Assembly (NCBI GenBank): GCA_000442125.1
Contig: KE546965.1
Coordinates: 1,612,001-1,676,000, forward strand
Reading direction: 5' to 3'
DNA length: 64,000 nt
DNA from: Opeltia flavorubescens
Taxonomy: Eukaryota; Ascomycota; Lecanoromycetes; Teloschistales; Teloschistaceae
Shown: positions 14,360-24,360 of the stretch, piece by piece
Numbering within the stretch: position 1 is the stretch's first letter
How the letters are laid out: every line of letters starts with the position of its first letter
Made by a program: the position numbers and the translations under genes
Notes under the pieces: model-generated
The model's database searches: none
Told to the model about the DNA's origin: nothing
What the model saw: the letters and a program-made list of their open reading frames with translations, nothing else

Positions 14360-15000
14360 CGCTTAACGGAAGGCTTCTATATATATAATATATTAACGAA
14401 GCTATACGAGTTTATCTGCTATTACCCGTAGTACTAAATTAACTAAATACCTCGCTACCGCCTATATAAAACCTTATAGCTAGTATTTAGCCCGGCAAGA
14501 CCGTTTTATATACTTACTATCGATTTTATCCTCGCTCTACTAAAATCGTATAAAGGATACGATTATTATATATCAATAATAGATAAATTTACTAAGGCAG
14601 TCACTTATATACCTAGAAAAACTATTTAGGGCGGTAAATAATAGGCCGAATAGCTATTAGATAGACTGGTAAAACTAAATTAGGGCGTATTAAAAGTAGT
14701 AATTTCGGATCGCGATAGGAAGTTCGTGGATTAGTTATAGCGCTAAATATTTAAGGTATTAAAGATAGATCTATAGTATTTTACTACCTAGTATTTATAA
14801 ACCGATAGTATATCGGAACGGTCTAATTAAACTACTAAAATTATTATACGCTATTATATCGCTATATTAGACGACTCTAGACTATAGCCTATTATTCTTT
14901 TATAAATATTAATAGCTCTTAATAATTCTATAAACTATAGCTCTACGCTTAAAATATTTAATTAAGTACTATTCGAATTCAAAACTCGCGAAATATTAAA
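14360..15000 (+). pseudogene. pol: Integrase relic of gypsy A (zinc-binding and catalytic core)
   Basis: An HHCC-type zinc-binding region is visible near 14370-14440 (GFY, LTKLYEFI, then CYYP), with the histidine and second cysteine codons altered. The catalytic core follows. TIDFILAL carries the first aspartate (codon 14522), VISDRDRKF the second (codon 14708) and SERSN the glutamate (codon 14816). The three codons are in one frame, 62 and 36 codons apart, giving the classical D-x35-E spacing. All three catalytic acids are still encoded, although several TAG and TAA stops lie between them. It would have inserted the cDNA copy into the genome. Confidence 0.92.
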
Positions 15001-15359
15001 CCTTTTATACCTACTAGACCCTAAGTAAGCTATCTAGCTAGAAAATATACTAGGCTTTAAAGCTCCCGCCGACGCTCTTATTAAAGAATCAGCTACTTTT
15101 CTAGTTATAATACGGATGGCTCGTCGCTGTAATCTAACTACTCTAAAAGCCAGCGAGCCCGTAAATACACCCGCGGTACGGAATATTATAATATTAATAG
15201 CTATAGAAGAATACCGGTCTATATATATTGATATTAAAGATATTATTACCTTTACTATAATAAAAATAAAAGAATACTATAATATATACTATTAACTAGT
15301 TTATTTTAAGGTTAGCGATTTTATAAAAATATATTTATATCGAGGCTATAATATACTAG

Positions 15360-15775
15360 GGCTTACTTCTAAAAAGATTAAATAATAGTTAATAGGTCTC
15401 TTTAAGATTATCGAACGTATTAAACTATTAGTCTACCGTTTAAAGCTACTATCTACTATAAAAATTTATAATATAATATTAGTAGTATATTTAGAGCCTA
15501 CTATTAACCCTAGTAATAATCCCTACTAGTGCTACTATATACCTATACCCCTAATCGTCGTCGATAGTAATAAAAAGTTCGAAATCGAATAAATCCTCCG
15601 TAAGCGTTGTATTTGTAAGGGTAAAAGTTTTTCTACTTAATACTTTATTTATTAAGTTAATTATAGGCCTGAAAATAACTAGTAAATATTTAAATACCGC
15701 CTAGATAATACTAAAGTACTAGTAAAAGAGTATAAGCGCTATTTTAACCCGGAATCGGCTCTAGACTATAATAAG
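15360..15775 (+). pseudogene. pol: Integrase C-terminal GPY/F module and chromodomain of gypsy A
   Basis: After the core, LIGLFKIIERI at about 15390-15420 matches the GPY/F module, followed by YRLKLLSTIKIYN. A chromodomain follows at about 15565-15765: FEIE, then ILRKRC, YFIY in place of YLVRW, a YRPENN turn and LDNTKVLVKEYKRYFNPE. This places the element in the chromovirus branch of Ty3/gypsy, whose chromodomain directs integration to heterochromatin. Tryptophan codons expected in the aromatic cage read as TAG or TAA. Confidence 0.85.
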
Positions 15776-15888
15776 GCCGCTAACGATACTAATACTAATA
15801 TTAAGCAGTAGGAATAAGCTAAGGAACCGCTTATCGGCGAGGAAGAACCTACTATTAGAGGCTAATAGCTTTATTTATTACCGGTATC

Positions 15889-16093
15889 TATTACGGCTAT
15901 ACCGTATAGATAGAAGGCTAATAGGATAAATAGGGCTAAATAGCCACCGTAGCTCGAAGGAGGCCTTTTAAATATATTTACCTAGTTGGGTTTAGCGCCT
16001 CTTAGCGCCCACATTCATTTAGTTACAGATTCTACCGGTAGATAGTTCCTTACCTTCAATATAATACTATTACCCTATACCTACAGTACAATA
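15889..16093 (+). repeat. 3' LTR of gypsy A
   Basis: 205 bp, paired with 8896-9100. All 23 differences I count by eye are transitions. Its second half (CATTCATTTAG, ACAGTACAATA) keeps CA dinucleotides that are TA in the 5' LTR, while its first half is the more mutated one. No clear polypurine tract touches the LTR. The nearest purine run is at about 15839-15847. Confidence 0.95.
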
Positions 16094-16098
16094 TATAA
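16094..16098. repeat. Target-site duplication of gypsy A, right copy (TATAA)
   Basis: Matches 8891-8895. The host repeat resumes immediately after it and continues to match the right arm below 44430. Confidence 0.93.
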
Positions 16099-17634
16099 TT
16101 TAAAAATAGAAATTAAAAAAAATCGAATAAATAAACTAAAAAAAATTAGTTTAATAATAATAAATATACTAATAAAATATAGCCTATTTTTAAATAAATA
16201 ATATTTAATAATATATAATATTATATATATTAATTTTATTCTAAAATTAATTAAATAAAATTTTAAATAGAAAAATTTTTATTTTAAAAAATATTATAAT
16301 AAAAAAATATAAAAAATCGAGTATAAAAATTTTAATAATTAGTTTAATAATTATAAATTTTAATAAAAATATTAGCTTTTTTACCCGCTTTAAATATAGA
16401 ATTATAAAAACCTTTATTAGTTTTTATATAAACTATTTTAATCTCTAGTTCGATTAAAAAAAATCGTTTAATAGAATATAAAAATATTAAATCTAAAAAC
16501 TTTAGAATTTTATAAAAGAAAGTAATTCTTTTTAATTAAATTTAAAAAAAAAATTAATTAAAAAATAGTATTTAAAGAATATTATCTAGAAATAAATTAT
16601 ATAAAAGTTTAGATTATAATTAAAAAATTTAATTTTAAATTTAATAATATAATAAATTATCGGTTAAAATATTATATAAAAAACGAATTATAATAATTAA
16701 ATATAAAAGTTTTATTAATTTAAATTTTTTTTTTAAATTTTATACTTATATTAAAAATATTAAAATACTTTTAAATTATATTAAATAATTTTTTAAATAC
16801 TTTTAAGTATATAAATAATATTATTTAATTTATAAATATTATTATAAATACTATATTAAATAAAAGTTCTACTATATATTAATTTATTTATAATACTTTC
16901 ACGGACTATTTTTTTAATAGTAGTATTTATACTATAAATACTTATAATAAAATTAATTTTAGTAGCGGTTTTATTAAAGTTTAAAAATACTATTTAAATA
17001 TTAAAATATTTATAATATAAATACTATTTAATATATACGGATAATAAAATAATAACTTTTAATTAAAAAAAAAAAATTTAATAATAACTAATTTTTTAAA
17101 TAAACTCTATTTTTTTTTTATTAGATTAACTAGATATTTCTTTATTTAAAATTAATGGTTTTTATTATAAATATTAAAGCCCGGTAAAAATACTAATAAT
17201 TATTAGCGTTTTTATTTAATTCTTAATAGTTATTTATAATAAAAAATAGAAATAAATATAATAGGAATAAAAATTACTAGCTTATATATTTAAAGAAAAC
17301 TTTATAGATATATTTATAATAATAAAAATAGTAGTAATATTATAATTAGTATTATTAATAGGTATTAAAAACTTTTAAATATTATAATTCCCGTTAAATA
17401 TATAATAGTAATTAAATAAAATATATAAATTGTTTTATCTATTAATACTGATATAATAAAATAAAAAATTTATACTATTATTTAATAAATAATTAAAGAA
17501 GTTTTTTAAATAAAATATATTATAGTATTTAAATATATATTAATATATAATTAAAAATTTTATAATATTATTATTATAAATTAAAATAATATTAATAATA
17601 TAAATAAATCTATAGTTTAATAAACTACTATCTA
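16099..17634 (-). repeat. Left-arm segment between gypsy A and the island, no gene seen
   Basis: This is the continuation of the inverted repeat and pairs with about 42890-44430. I see no frame with a reduced stop density and no recognisable domain. Confidence 0.7.
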
Positions 17635-17769
17635 CTAATAATTACAATAATTCCGCACAATTCCGCGAAAATCGCCCGATTCGGACGCCAAGATGTTGCC
17701 CATATTGCAGATCACCCTATCGAAATCGCCCAGATCCACGAACTTTGTATGTGAATAACTTATCCAGTT
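17635..17769 (-). CDS. Small coding-like frame in the island, possibly a gene fragment
   Basis: On the minus strand an open frame of 44 codons ends at a TAG at 17635-17637, just outside the unmutated part. The last 35 codons, from about 17742 down, look like the C-terminal end of a real protein. Residues include VDLGDFDRV and CNMGN, with GC-rich codons and no RIP-type change. There is no good start codon. The residues just upstream look less protein-like and the boundary AAAG-TTC at 17742 could be a splice acceptor. A plus-strand frame of similar length (17650-17754) is also open, so the coding strand is uncertain. I cannot assign a family. Confidence 0.3.
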   Translation of the reverse strand, partial: NWISYSHTKFVDLGDFDRVICNMGNILASESGDFRGIVRNYCNY

Positions 17770-17985
17770 CTAATCCGATCCAATTAAAATGTGTATATAC
17801 GGAAAGCGCACGATAAGCGCTTTTAAACAAGCTACTATACATTAGTTTTAGATAAAAACTAGCTGCGTTATTCAACTGCAAAGATTTAGTACATGGGCGA
17901 TCTCTATACGGCAGCCAGGAACGAGTTCGGCGCAGGAGCTTCGTGCTGCGTTGGTCGGCGCCGAAGATATCGAGCTTACCTAGTT
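17641..17985. other. Unmutated normal-composition island inserted in the left arm
   Basis: About 345 bp with roughly even base composition and many intact CpA and TpG dinucleotides, set in DNA that has almost none. The flanks 17560-17630 and 17986-18200 are adjacent in the right arm (reverse strand, near 42890). The island is therefore an insertion relative to that copy. I see no terminal inverted repeats, LTRs, poly-A tail or clear target duplication. Short frames exist on both strands. One edge on the minus strand reads CTAG then GTAAGC, a 5' splice-site-like start, and CACATACAAAG precedes the protein-like part, resembling a 3' splice site. It could be a captured gene fragment or a short non-autonomous element. 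The identity is unknown. Confidence 0.8.
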
Positions 17986-17988
17986 TAA
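17893..17988 (+). CDS. Short ATG-initiated frame in the island, doubtful
   Basis: ATG at 17893 opens 31 codons to a TAA at 17986-17988 at the island edge. It begins MGDLYTAARNEFG and ends with an arginine-rich tail. The stop lies in the flanking AT-rich DNA. An antisense frame over the same bases is also open. It may be part of a larger captured sequence rather than a gene. Confidence 0.2.
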   Translation: MGDLYTAARNEFGAGASCCVGRRRRYRAYLV

Positions 17989-18089
17989 ATTTATTAAATT
18001 AAAAATAGATATAAATATATTTATTTATAATATATAAAAAATATTTAAAGAATAATTATTATTAGCTATCTAACTATTAGTAAAATAGT

Positions 18090-18205
18090 TATATTTAGGG
18101 ACTAAAAGGGCTAGTTTAGTAGTTAAAAGCGCGTCTAGCGGTTGAAATTAGCTCTACGCCCCTTAAACCGGATAGGGCTCGTTTTATAATTTTAGAATAT
18201 AATCG
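18090..18205 (-). repeat. GC-richer terminal block of the inverted repeat
   Basis: The block GCGTCTAGCGG to CCGGATAGGGCTCG is the best conserved part of the repeat. Its partner lies at 42680-42790, where more CA and TG remain. Homology between the arms fades within about 25 bases beyond it, so it marks the element end on this side. A tRNA box A-like word lies at about 18112-18133 on the plus strand. Confidence 0.6.
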
Positions 18206-18226
18206 GCTATAATTTATATATAAAGG

Positions 18227-21200
18227 TCTATATAATTATTATATTATTAATTATTTTATAAATAAAAATATATTAATTATAGAATTATATATAGATTTTT
18301 AAATTTTAAAGCTATATTTTTTAAAATAAAAGGATAATAAAATAATAGTATTATAAAAAGCTATATATATTAAATAAATTATTAATAAAATTTTGATTAA
18401 TACCGCTAAAATTTAATTTTAAAATAGTTTAAACCATTTATAAAACTATATATAGAATTTATAATTTATTATTTTTTTTTAATTTATTATTTTTATAATT
18501 ATTATTTATAATAATTTATAATAACGCCTATAATAAAAGGTAATATATAAGATTTAAATATTTTATAAACTTAATATACTAATAATATTCTAATAATTCT
18601 ATTTTTAATTTTTTTTTAAAAATTTTAAACCGTTAAATATAAAAAAAATAATATAAAAAAATAATATATTAAAATATAAAATACTAATATTCTATTAAAT
18701 AAAATATCGAATTAAATTAAAATATATAGCTTTAAAAGAAATTTATTAATATTAGAAATTTATAAAAAATTTAATATTTAAAATACTATTTAATTATTTT
18801 TTTAAAAAATTTATATTAGATATATAATCTTTTAAAAAAAAATAGTAACTAAAATCTAAACCTCGGCTTTATTAATATTCTAAAAAAGTATCGAAGTTTA
18901 TATAATATTAGTATTTATATATTAATATAGTACCTATATATATTATTAGTAATATAATATTAATAATAAATAATTATCAATTTAATAGCTATTTATATTA
19001 AACGTATTATAATAAAATAAAAAAATATAATATTTATTTTATATTTAATAAAACGGATTAAATAGCTATTTTATTTAAAAAAAATAAAAAATAAAAAGAA
19101 AAAAAATATAAAATCTATATTTAAAAATTTAAAAAATAATATTATATTATTTTTTTATAAAACCTTTAAAAAGGATATAAAAAAATAAATTATTATTATT
19201 TATTTACTAACGTATTTTAATAATAATAAGTTCTAGTTTAAAATTATAAAAAAAATTTTTATATAATTTATCTATTTTTTTTATTAATAAAATAAATCCT
19301 ATAATTTATTTATTATCTTTTTTAATTTTCAATTTATTATACGATTATTATATTTAATTATTATCGTTTATTTTATATATAATAGATTTAATTAAACCTA
19401 ATTCTATTAATAAATTTCTTTAATAAAAATAAATACCCGTTTAATTTTAATAAAGGATATTAAATAAAAAAATTTATTTTAAATTATTTAAATTAATCTA
19501 AAAGAATTAAAAATATTATCTTTTTAAAATTACTAATCTAGTATATATTTAATAATATTTATATTAAAATATTATTCTATTTTTATATAATTTCTTTAAA
19601 TATATATAAATAATTAAAAAATACTAATTAAAACTAGTATAAATGGCTATATAAAATTAATAGAATATAAATATATAATTTATATATATTATTTATTAAA
19701 CTTTTATAGGTTAATTATTTTATATTAAAATACTCTAAAAATCCCTTTTAATAATAAATTATAAAATTTTATTAATAGAGTTTAAATATTTTACTAGTAT
19801 TTTCATTATAATATAAATTAAAATTTATTATTAAATTTAAAATATTAGCTAGATTATATATTAATCCGCTTTTTTTTTATATATAAATAATACCTTTTAA
19901 ATTTTTAAATTATTATTTAATAGGCTTTTATTATAATAATTTTTATAGAATAATATAATATTTTAAAAATTTCTTTAAATATTTTAAAATAGTTATATAT
20001 TTTAATAAAAACGCGAAATATCAAATAGATACTTATATTAAAAATTTATAAAATAATAAATATAAAATTATAAGAAAATAAAAATATAATATTAAAAAAT
20101 AAAAAAAATAACTAATTATAAATATCTAGACGGATTTTATTAAATCTATTATTTAATATCTAAAGTTTATCAATATAAATTATTAAATTCTATATAATTA
20201 ATATATTTAACGGATTATTAAATATATTAAATTGTATTAGATATAAATATTTTAAAATAGATTTTTTAGTTTATAATTTTTTTTTAATTAAAGTTTTTTA
20301 AAATATAATTTATACTAAAAAAAGATATTAATATAAATAATAAACGCGCGAATTTAAACTATTATTAATAATTTAATTTTTTTTAATATATTATTTTATT
20401 ATATTATTTTTTTTATTATATTTAATAATTTTATATAAAAATTATTAAAATATTTATCCTTTAAATTCTAGTTTAAAATATTATTTATTATTTATCATCC
20501 GATTATTATAATAAAACTCTAAATTATAAAATTAAAAATATAGGTTAAATATAATAAAAAGTTTCTAGTTTTTTTTTTTTTTTTTTTTATTTAAATTAAA
20601 AGAATTTATTTTTTAATTCTATTTTTAAAATATTATTTAAATTTATATTATTAGTAATAATATTAAGAAGTTTTCGTTTAATTTAATAGTAATTAATAAA
20701 AGTTAATATTTTATTATATTATATTTTATTAGAATAATTAATATTTAATAATAGAAATTTAAATAACTATTTTAAAAACTAATATTAGTTATTAAATTAA
20801 TATATTAATATTTTTAAATATAAAATCCTTTAAAAGCTAGATTAAATATTTATTATAAAAAAGTTCGATTTATATTTAATAATTTTTTATAGATTTTTTT
20901 ATAAATACTAATATAATTTTCTTTAATCTATATAATTAATATTATTTAATTATTAAATTATAGATTAGAATAAATTATTAAAAAAAAATTTAGAAAATAG
21001 AATTATTAATAGTTTATAAAAAGAAGTCGAGTTATATAAAAATATTATATAGCTAATAGTTCTAAATTTTTAAATTAAAATTTTTATTATTATTTATATA
21101 ATTTCTCTTTTCAAATAATATACTAATAATATATTATTTTTAAAAATTATTGAATATATTTATATATTTAAAATTTATTTTAATATTTAAATAAAAATTT

Positions 21201-21756
21201 TATTGTTTAATTTTTTAATAAAAAATAGAAATTATATATTTATATATAATTAATATAATAAATAAATTAAAAATAATAAAATAATTAAAAATTTTAATAT
21301 AGTTCTTATTAATAATTATTATTTTATTATTAATAACTTAAGCGGTTTATTTAAAATTGTACTAATATTTTAAATAATTTCTATTTAAACTTTTTTTTTA
21401 TATTTAAAAGAAATTTATAAATTTATTAAAAAAATCTTTAATTTAAAAACTAATTTATAGATTAATTTAAATAAATATTTTTTATTAATAAATCTAATAT
21501 TAATTTTTACTAAATTTATTTAAATTATTTTTTTTATAAAAAGAACCCGATTAATTTTATAATAATAAATTAATAATACTATTTTTAAATATAATTTAAT
21601 CTTTATATAATAATAATAAAATAAAATAATATAATAGAATAATATATAGATAATAATTATAAATATTAAATATTAATACGATTTTAATTATAATAAAAAA
21701 AACTAATATTATAGAATTTATATTATAAAATATATTATTAAATTTAAAAAATTTTT
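18227..21756 (+). other. Unassigned AT-rich segment with a weak plus-strand frame
   Basis: This lies between the inverted-repeat end and a GC-richer hairpin element. One plus-strand frame at about 19480-20250 reads with few stops relative to others and has protein-like stretches (for example KNAKYQIDTYIKNL near 20030), but no domain I know. A poly-T run lies near 20570-20590. The missing 3' half of gypsy copy B would be expected in this direction, but I could not align it. Either a different element was inserted here or B was truncated. Confidence 0.35.
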
Positions 21757-21956
21757 TAGCGGGTTAATCAAATTAAACCTAATTAAAAATTAATCTATTA
21801 AAAATTCGACCCGATTTAAAACCGACCCGCTAAAAATCTAATTTAATTAAAACCCGACTTAATTTAAATCGAATTCTAGGATTTTTTAATCTAACTCGGG
21901 TCGGTTTTAAATCCAGATTTTATCTATAAAACCCGGTCGAGTAATTAATCTAAATT
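21757..21956. mobile_element. Short GC-richer element with a perfect 17-bp inverted repeat, MITE-like
   Basis: About 200 bp enriched in CCCGACC and CGGGT words within otherwise AT-rich DNA. The 17-mer GATTTAAAACCGACCCG at 21813-21829 is repeated exactly as its reverse complement at 21897-21913, separated by 67 bases. On its right, the sequence from 21957 on aligns (minus strand) with the integrase region of gypsy copy B. It therefore appears to have inserted into, or to border, that element. It has no coding capacity. It could be a small non-autonomous DNA transposon or a structured repeat. Confidence 0.45.
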
Positions 21957-22076
21957 TAATTAATTAATATTATAATAATTAAATAAACTATTTTATATTA
22001 ATATTTTTTAATTTTTAAAATATAATATATATTTTAAATTAGTTTATTTATTAATAAAAGAACTAAATTATATAAT
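21957..22076 (-). mobile_element. Gypsy copy B, short fragment left of element C
   Basis: On the minus strand this matches about 35285-35390 of element C, inside the integrase core region. It continues the copy B homology that breaks off at 38432. The two parts were joined before C inserted. The last five bases (22072-22076, ATAAT) are the left target duplication of C. Confidence 0.7.
22072..22076. repeat. Target-site duplication of gypsy C, left copy (ATAAT)
   Basis: Matches 38427-38431 exactly. Removing C and one copy rejoins the two halves of copy B in register with the homologous part of C near 35275-35300. Confidence 0.8.
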
Positions 22077-22289
22077 TATAAGGCTAAAGGCCTAGCGGGT
22101 ATAAAATTCGTAAAAAGTAGGGCTATATTTAATACAAGTAGCGCCTATATTTAATAAAAACTCTATAGATTTTAAACTATTAATTCTTTAATAATTAGTT
22201 CTATAATTATTTAAATAGGTATTTTCTATATTTTATTACGCAACTCCGTTAACCCGAGATTTATAGGCTGCTTATATAGCGATTTTATA
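22077..22289 (+). repeat. 5' LTR of gypsy C
   Basis: 213 bp, begins TATAAGGC (TG start changed to TA) and aligns with 38214-38426. Shared landmarks are TCTAGCG near the start and GTTAACCCGAG near the end. The end reads TTTTATA here and TTTTACA in the other copy, so the ancestral CA end is preserved only in the 3' LTR. Confidence 0.88.
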
Positions 22290-22651
22290 ATTTTAATTAC
22301 TTTTTAATTATAAGGAGTTATTTAATAAAATAACGAAAAGAATTTTAAAAAAAAAACCTTATATATAGGTTTTAAAATAGCTAAAAACTTTATAAAAGGA
22401 CTAAATTATAAAATTTAGCGATAACGAATAAAATTTATTCAGAAATTTAGGTAGAAATAATAAAAATAACCCGGCGAATAAATTTTTATTTAATAAAGAG
22501 AATATTAAAATAGTTAGCGATTAAATAAATAAAATTTTTAATAAATTAATTTTATTAAAAAAAAAACTAAAGTATAAATATTATAAATTTAATTTTATAT
22601 TTAGAAATTAAAATTAAAAAATAAATTATTAAAAAATTATTTATAAATTAT

Positions 22652-22656
22652 TAAAT
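22652..22656. repeat. Target-site duplication of gypsy D, left copy (TAAAT)
   Basis: TAAAT directly before the left LTR of D, repeated at 31870-31874 directly after the right LTR. Confidence 0.88.
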
Positions 22657-22953
22657 TATAATATACTAGGTGCAATTAAATCAATTCAAAAGCGTGAACT
22701 ATTATAAAAGAACTATTAATAGTATATATATTTAGATATATTAAAGAATTAACTTTTATTTTTTAATAAAAAGTAAGGGGGATCGCTATATACCTAAAAA
22801 TATATTTACCCCGTACTAGGTAGTAATTATTTAAATAACCCCGCTTAAACCTTTTAAAGGGCCTGTTATACTAGTAACTTAATATATTATCTCTATTATA
22901 TAATTTTTATCTAGGGTCCAAATACTAACTGCTTCTATAGCTTAATAATAATA
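22657..22953 (-). repeat. 3' LTR of gypsy D (left in the window)
   Basis: 297 bp, starts TATAATATAC and aligns without net gap to 31573-31869. It retains more C and G (for example AGGTGCAATT, AGGGGGATCGC) than its partner. Differences are transitions. Confidence 0.93.
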
Positions 22954-22969
22954 ATTACCTTTTTTTTTA
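22954..22969 (-). other. Polypurine tract of gypsy D
   Basis: On the minus strand, nine A followed by GG lie within a few bases of the 3' LTR, the expected plus-strand priming site. This supports the minus orientation of the element. Confidence 0.65.
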
Positions 22970-23289
22970 GAATATTATTCTTAGTATTAAGGTTTAGAAG
23001 TATTTTAAACTATTTAAAATACGTAAATAAATACTCGTTAAAAACCGTCTAAAACCCGGTAGAAAAAAAAAAGGAAAAGAGTTATTTATAATAATACTAT
23101 TAACTATAGAAATAGTTATTAACTTTTATTATTTTCCTATTACTAATATTCCGCTAAAGGCCCGTTTAGGACTTATAGCGTTATATATATCTTTATTAGG
23201 AAAACGGTAGGAAAAATATTATAGTATAATTATAGTTAAAGGGGTTGAAAATCTTTTTTTTTTAATATATAGGCTTTACTCTAATATAA

Positions 23290-24360
23290 TATAGGAGGAA
23301 CTGGTGATTATACTAGTAGATAAATATAAGCTTTTATAAAAATCTTCTTTTTTTTCTTCTTTACTAATTATTATAGATATTATAATATCTAATAGTTTAT
23401 CTAGTAGTAGTAAATACGTTAGTAGCGAAATCTTTAAAAATATTAATAATAAGTTTCTTCTACTTTTATATTTACTTTTTAATAGATAAAATTTTTATAT
23501 AATAATTTAAAGCTTAAATAACTATTTAAATTATAAATTTAACCTAGTATAAAGCCTTTACTATATAGCTATTACTTCCGCGCGCTATTAAAGGCTATAT
23601 CTTTTAATAATAAGGTTCTATATATATTATATTAGAAGGAGTATATAGAGCCTTTATATTATATATACTACTAGAACTATAAAAATACTTAAAATTGTTT
23701 AATAATAAGTTTATTAATATATTAGTTATTCTATATTAATTCTATTTAGATTCCTTATTTTATATAGCTAATAGTATAGAAATATTTTAAACGTATTTAA
23801 AAATATCTAGATACTATCTAGAAATAAAACCTTATACTTTTTATAAATAAAAAACTAGTAAAAATAGCTTAGAATCTCTAGATTTATAGTTAAAATATAA
23901 ATTTAACTAGTAACTAGACTAATCTACTATTAATTTATAATAATAAGCTTTTACGCGAGGCCTACTAGGATTTTATTAAATAGGAAGACTTTTATTAGAA
24001 AATCCACAATTTCGAATAATAAATATATAAGTTAAAGCGGGAAAATAGTATATTATATATAGATTATTAATTATTTATATTTATAGAAGCTTATTATCTT
24101 TTTTATTTAAATTTAGGTTTATTTTCTCGCGGCTAAGGTCTATTTATAGATTAAGGTAAAAATTTTTTTTTAGATTTTTTAGCGGGAGAGACTCTATTCT
24201 AAAATCTCGAATAATTTAATAATAGATTTTAAAAGCTTTTATAGAATTAGAAATCCTATAAATAAATCTATATATTTAATCCCGCTTACTTTAACGGCTT
24301 TTATATAGTAAGTATTTCTTTATAAAAAGAGGAGGTCTGTTTAAACGGCGTAGATAAGAA
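23290..24360 (+). pseudogene. Decayed reading frame antisense to pol, in the 3' region of gypsy D
   Basis: A plus-strand frame of about 350 codons lies between the chromodomain and the 3' LTR of D, opposite to gag-pol. Stops are only TAA and TAG, and several long gaps between them read like protein, such as SLSSSSKYVSSEIF near 23395-23435, YARPTRILLNRK near 23955 and FLAAKVYLQ near 24125. It is basic and tyrosine-rich. I recognise no domain. It might be a captured gene, an element-encoded accessory antisense protein, or part of another element inserted in D. No boundaries of a separate insertion were found. Confidence 0.4.

Larger units (their letters stand above)
8896..16093 (+). mobile_element. 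Ty3/gypsy chromovirus A, complete but RIP-inactivated
   Basis: A 7198-bp LTR retrotransposon with two 205-bp LTRs, a candidate primer-binding site, gag, then protease, RT, RNase H, integrase and chromodomain in Ty3/gypsy order on the plus strand. A 5-bp TATAA duplication flanks it and the inverted copy of its host repeat keeps the empty site. Its GC content is visibly higher than its surroundings, so it is the youngest or least mutated full element here. Even so, gag and pol are broken by many TAA and TAG codons. Hand alignment of the LTRs gives 23 differences, all transitions. That fits RIP and makes LTR divergence useless as a clock. Confidence 0.96.
1..18226 (-). repeat. Left arm of a large inverted repeat (partial, two insertions inside)
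   Basis: Read on the minus strand, this stretch matches the plus strand of about 42655-53190 along its whole length. Anchors include the first bases of the window against 53161-53190, the GAGGGCC word near 1724 against 51590-51615, 7130 against 46205, and the terminal GC-richer block at 18110-18200 against 42690-42780. Differences are mostly C/T or G/A, as expected after RIP. The arm continues past the left edge of the window. It is interrupted by gypsy element A (8896-16093) and by the 345-bp island (17641-17985). Without them it is about 10.7 kb long. It contains decayed reading frames but I found no reverse transcriptase or integrase motif, so the family is unknown. The right end of homology is fuzzy and lies near 18205-18226. 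Confidence 0.85.

Noticed and set aside
17641-17985. Mitochondrial DNA or tRNA gene in the unmutated island
   Set aside because: Composition is balanced rather than AT-rich, and no cloverleaf or box A/B pair is visible.
20480-20560. An integrase YHP motif on the plus strand
   Set aside because: YHP alone, without the expected TDGQ-type context or other integrase blocks, is too weak, and the surrounding frame does not match gypsy integrase.
22066-22070. AATTA as target duplication of gypsy C with 219-bp LTRs
   Set aside because: It has no match after the 3' LTR. Shifting the LTR start to 22077 gives an exact ATAAT pair, and TATAAT before the 3' LTR is chance similarity next to the A-run.
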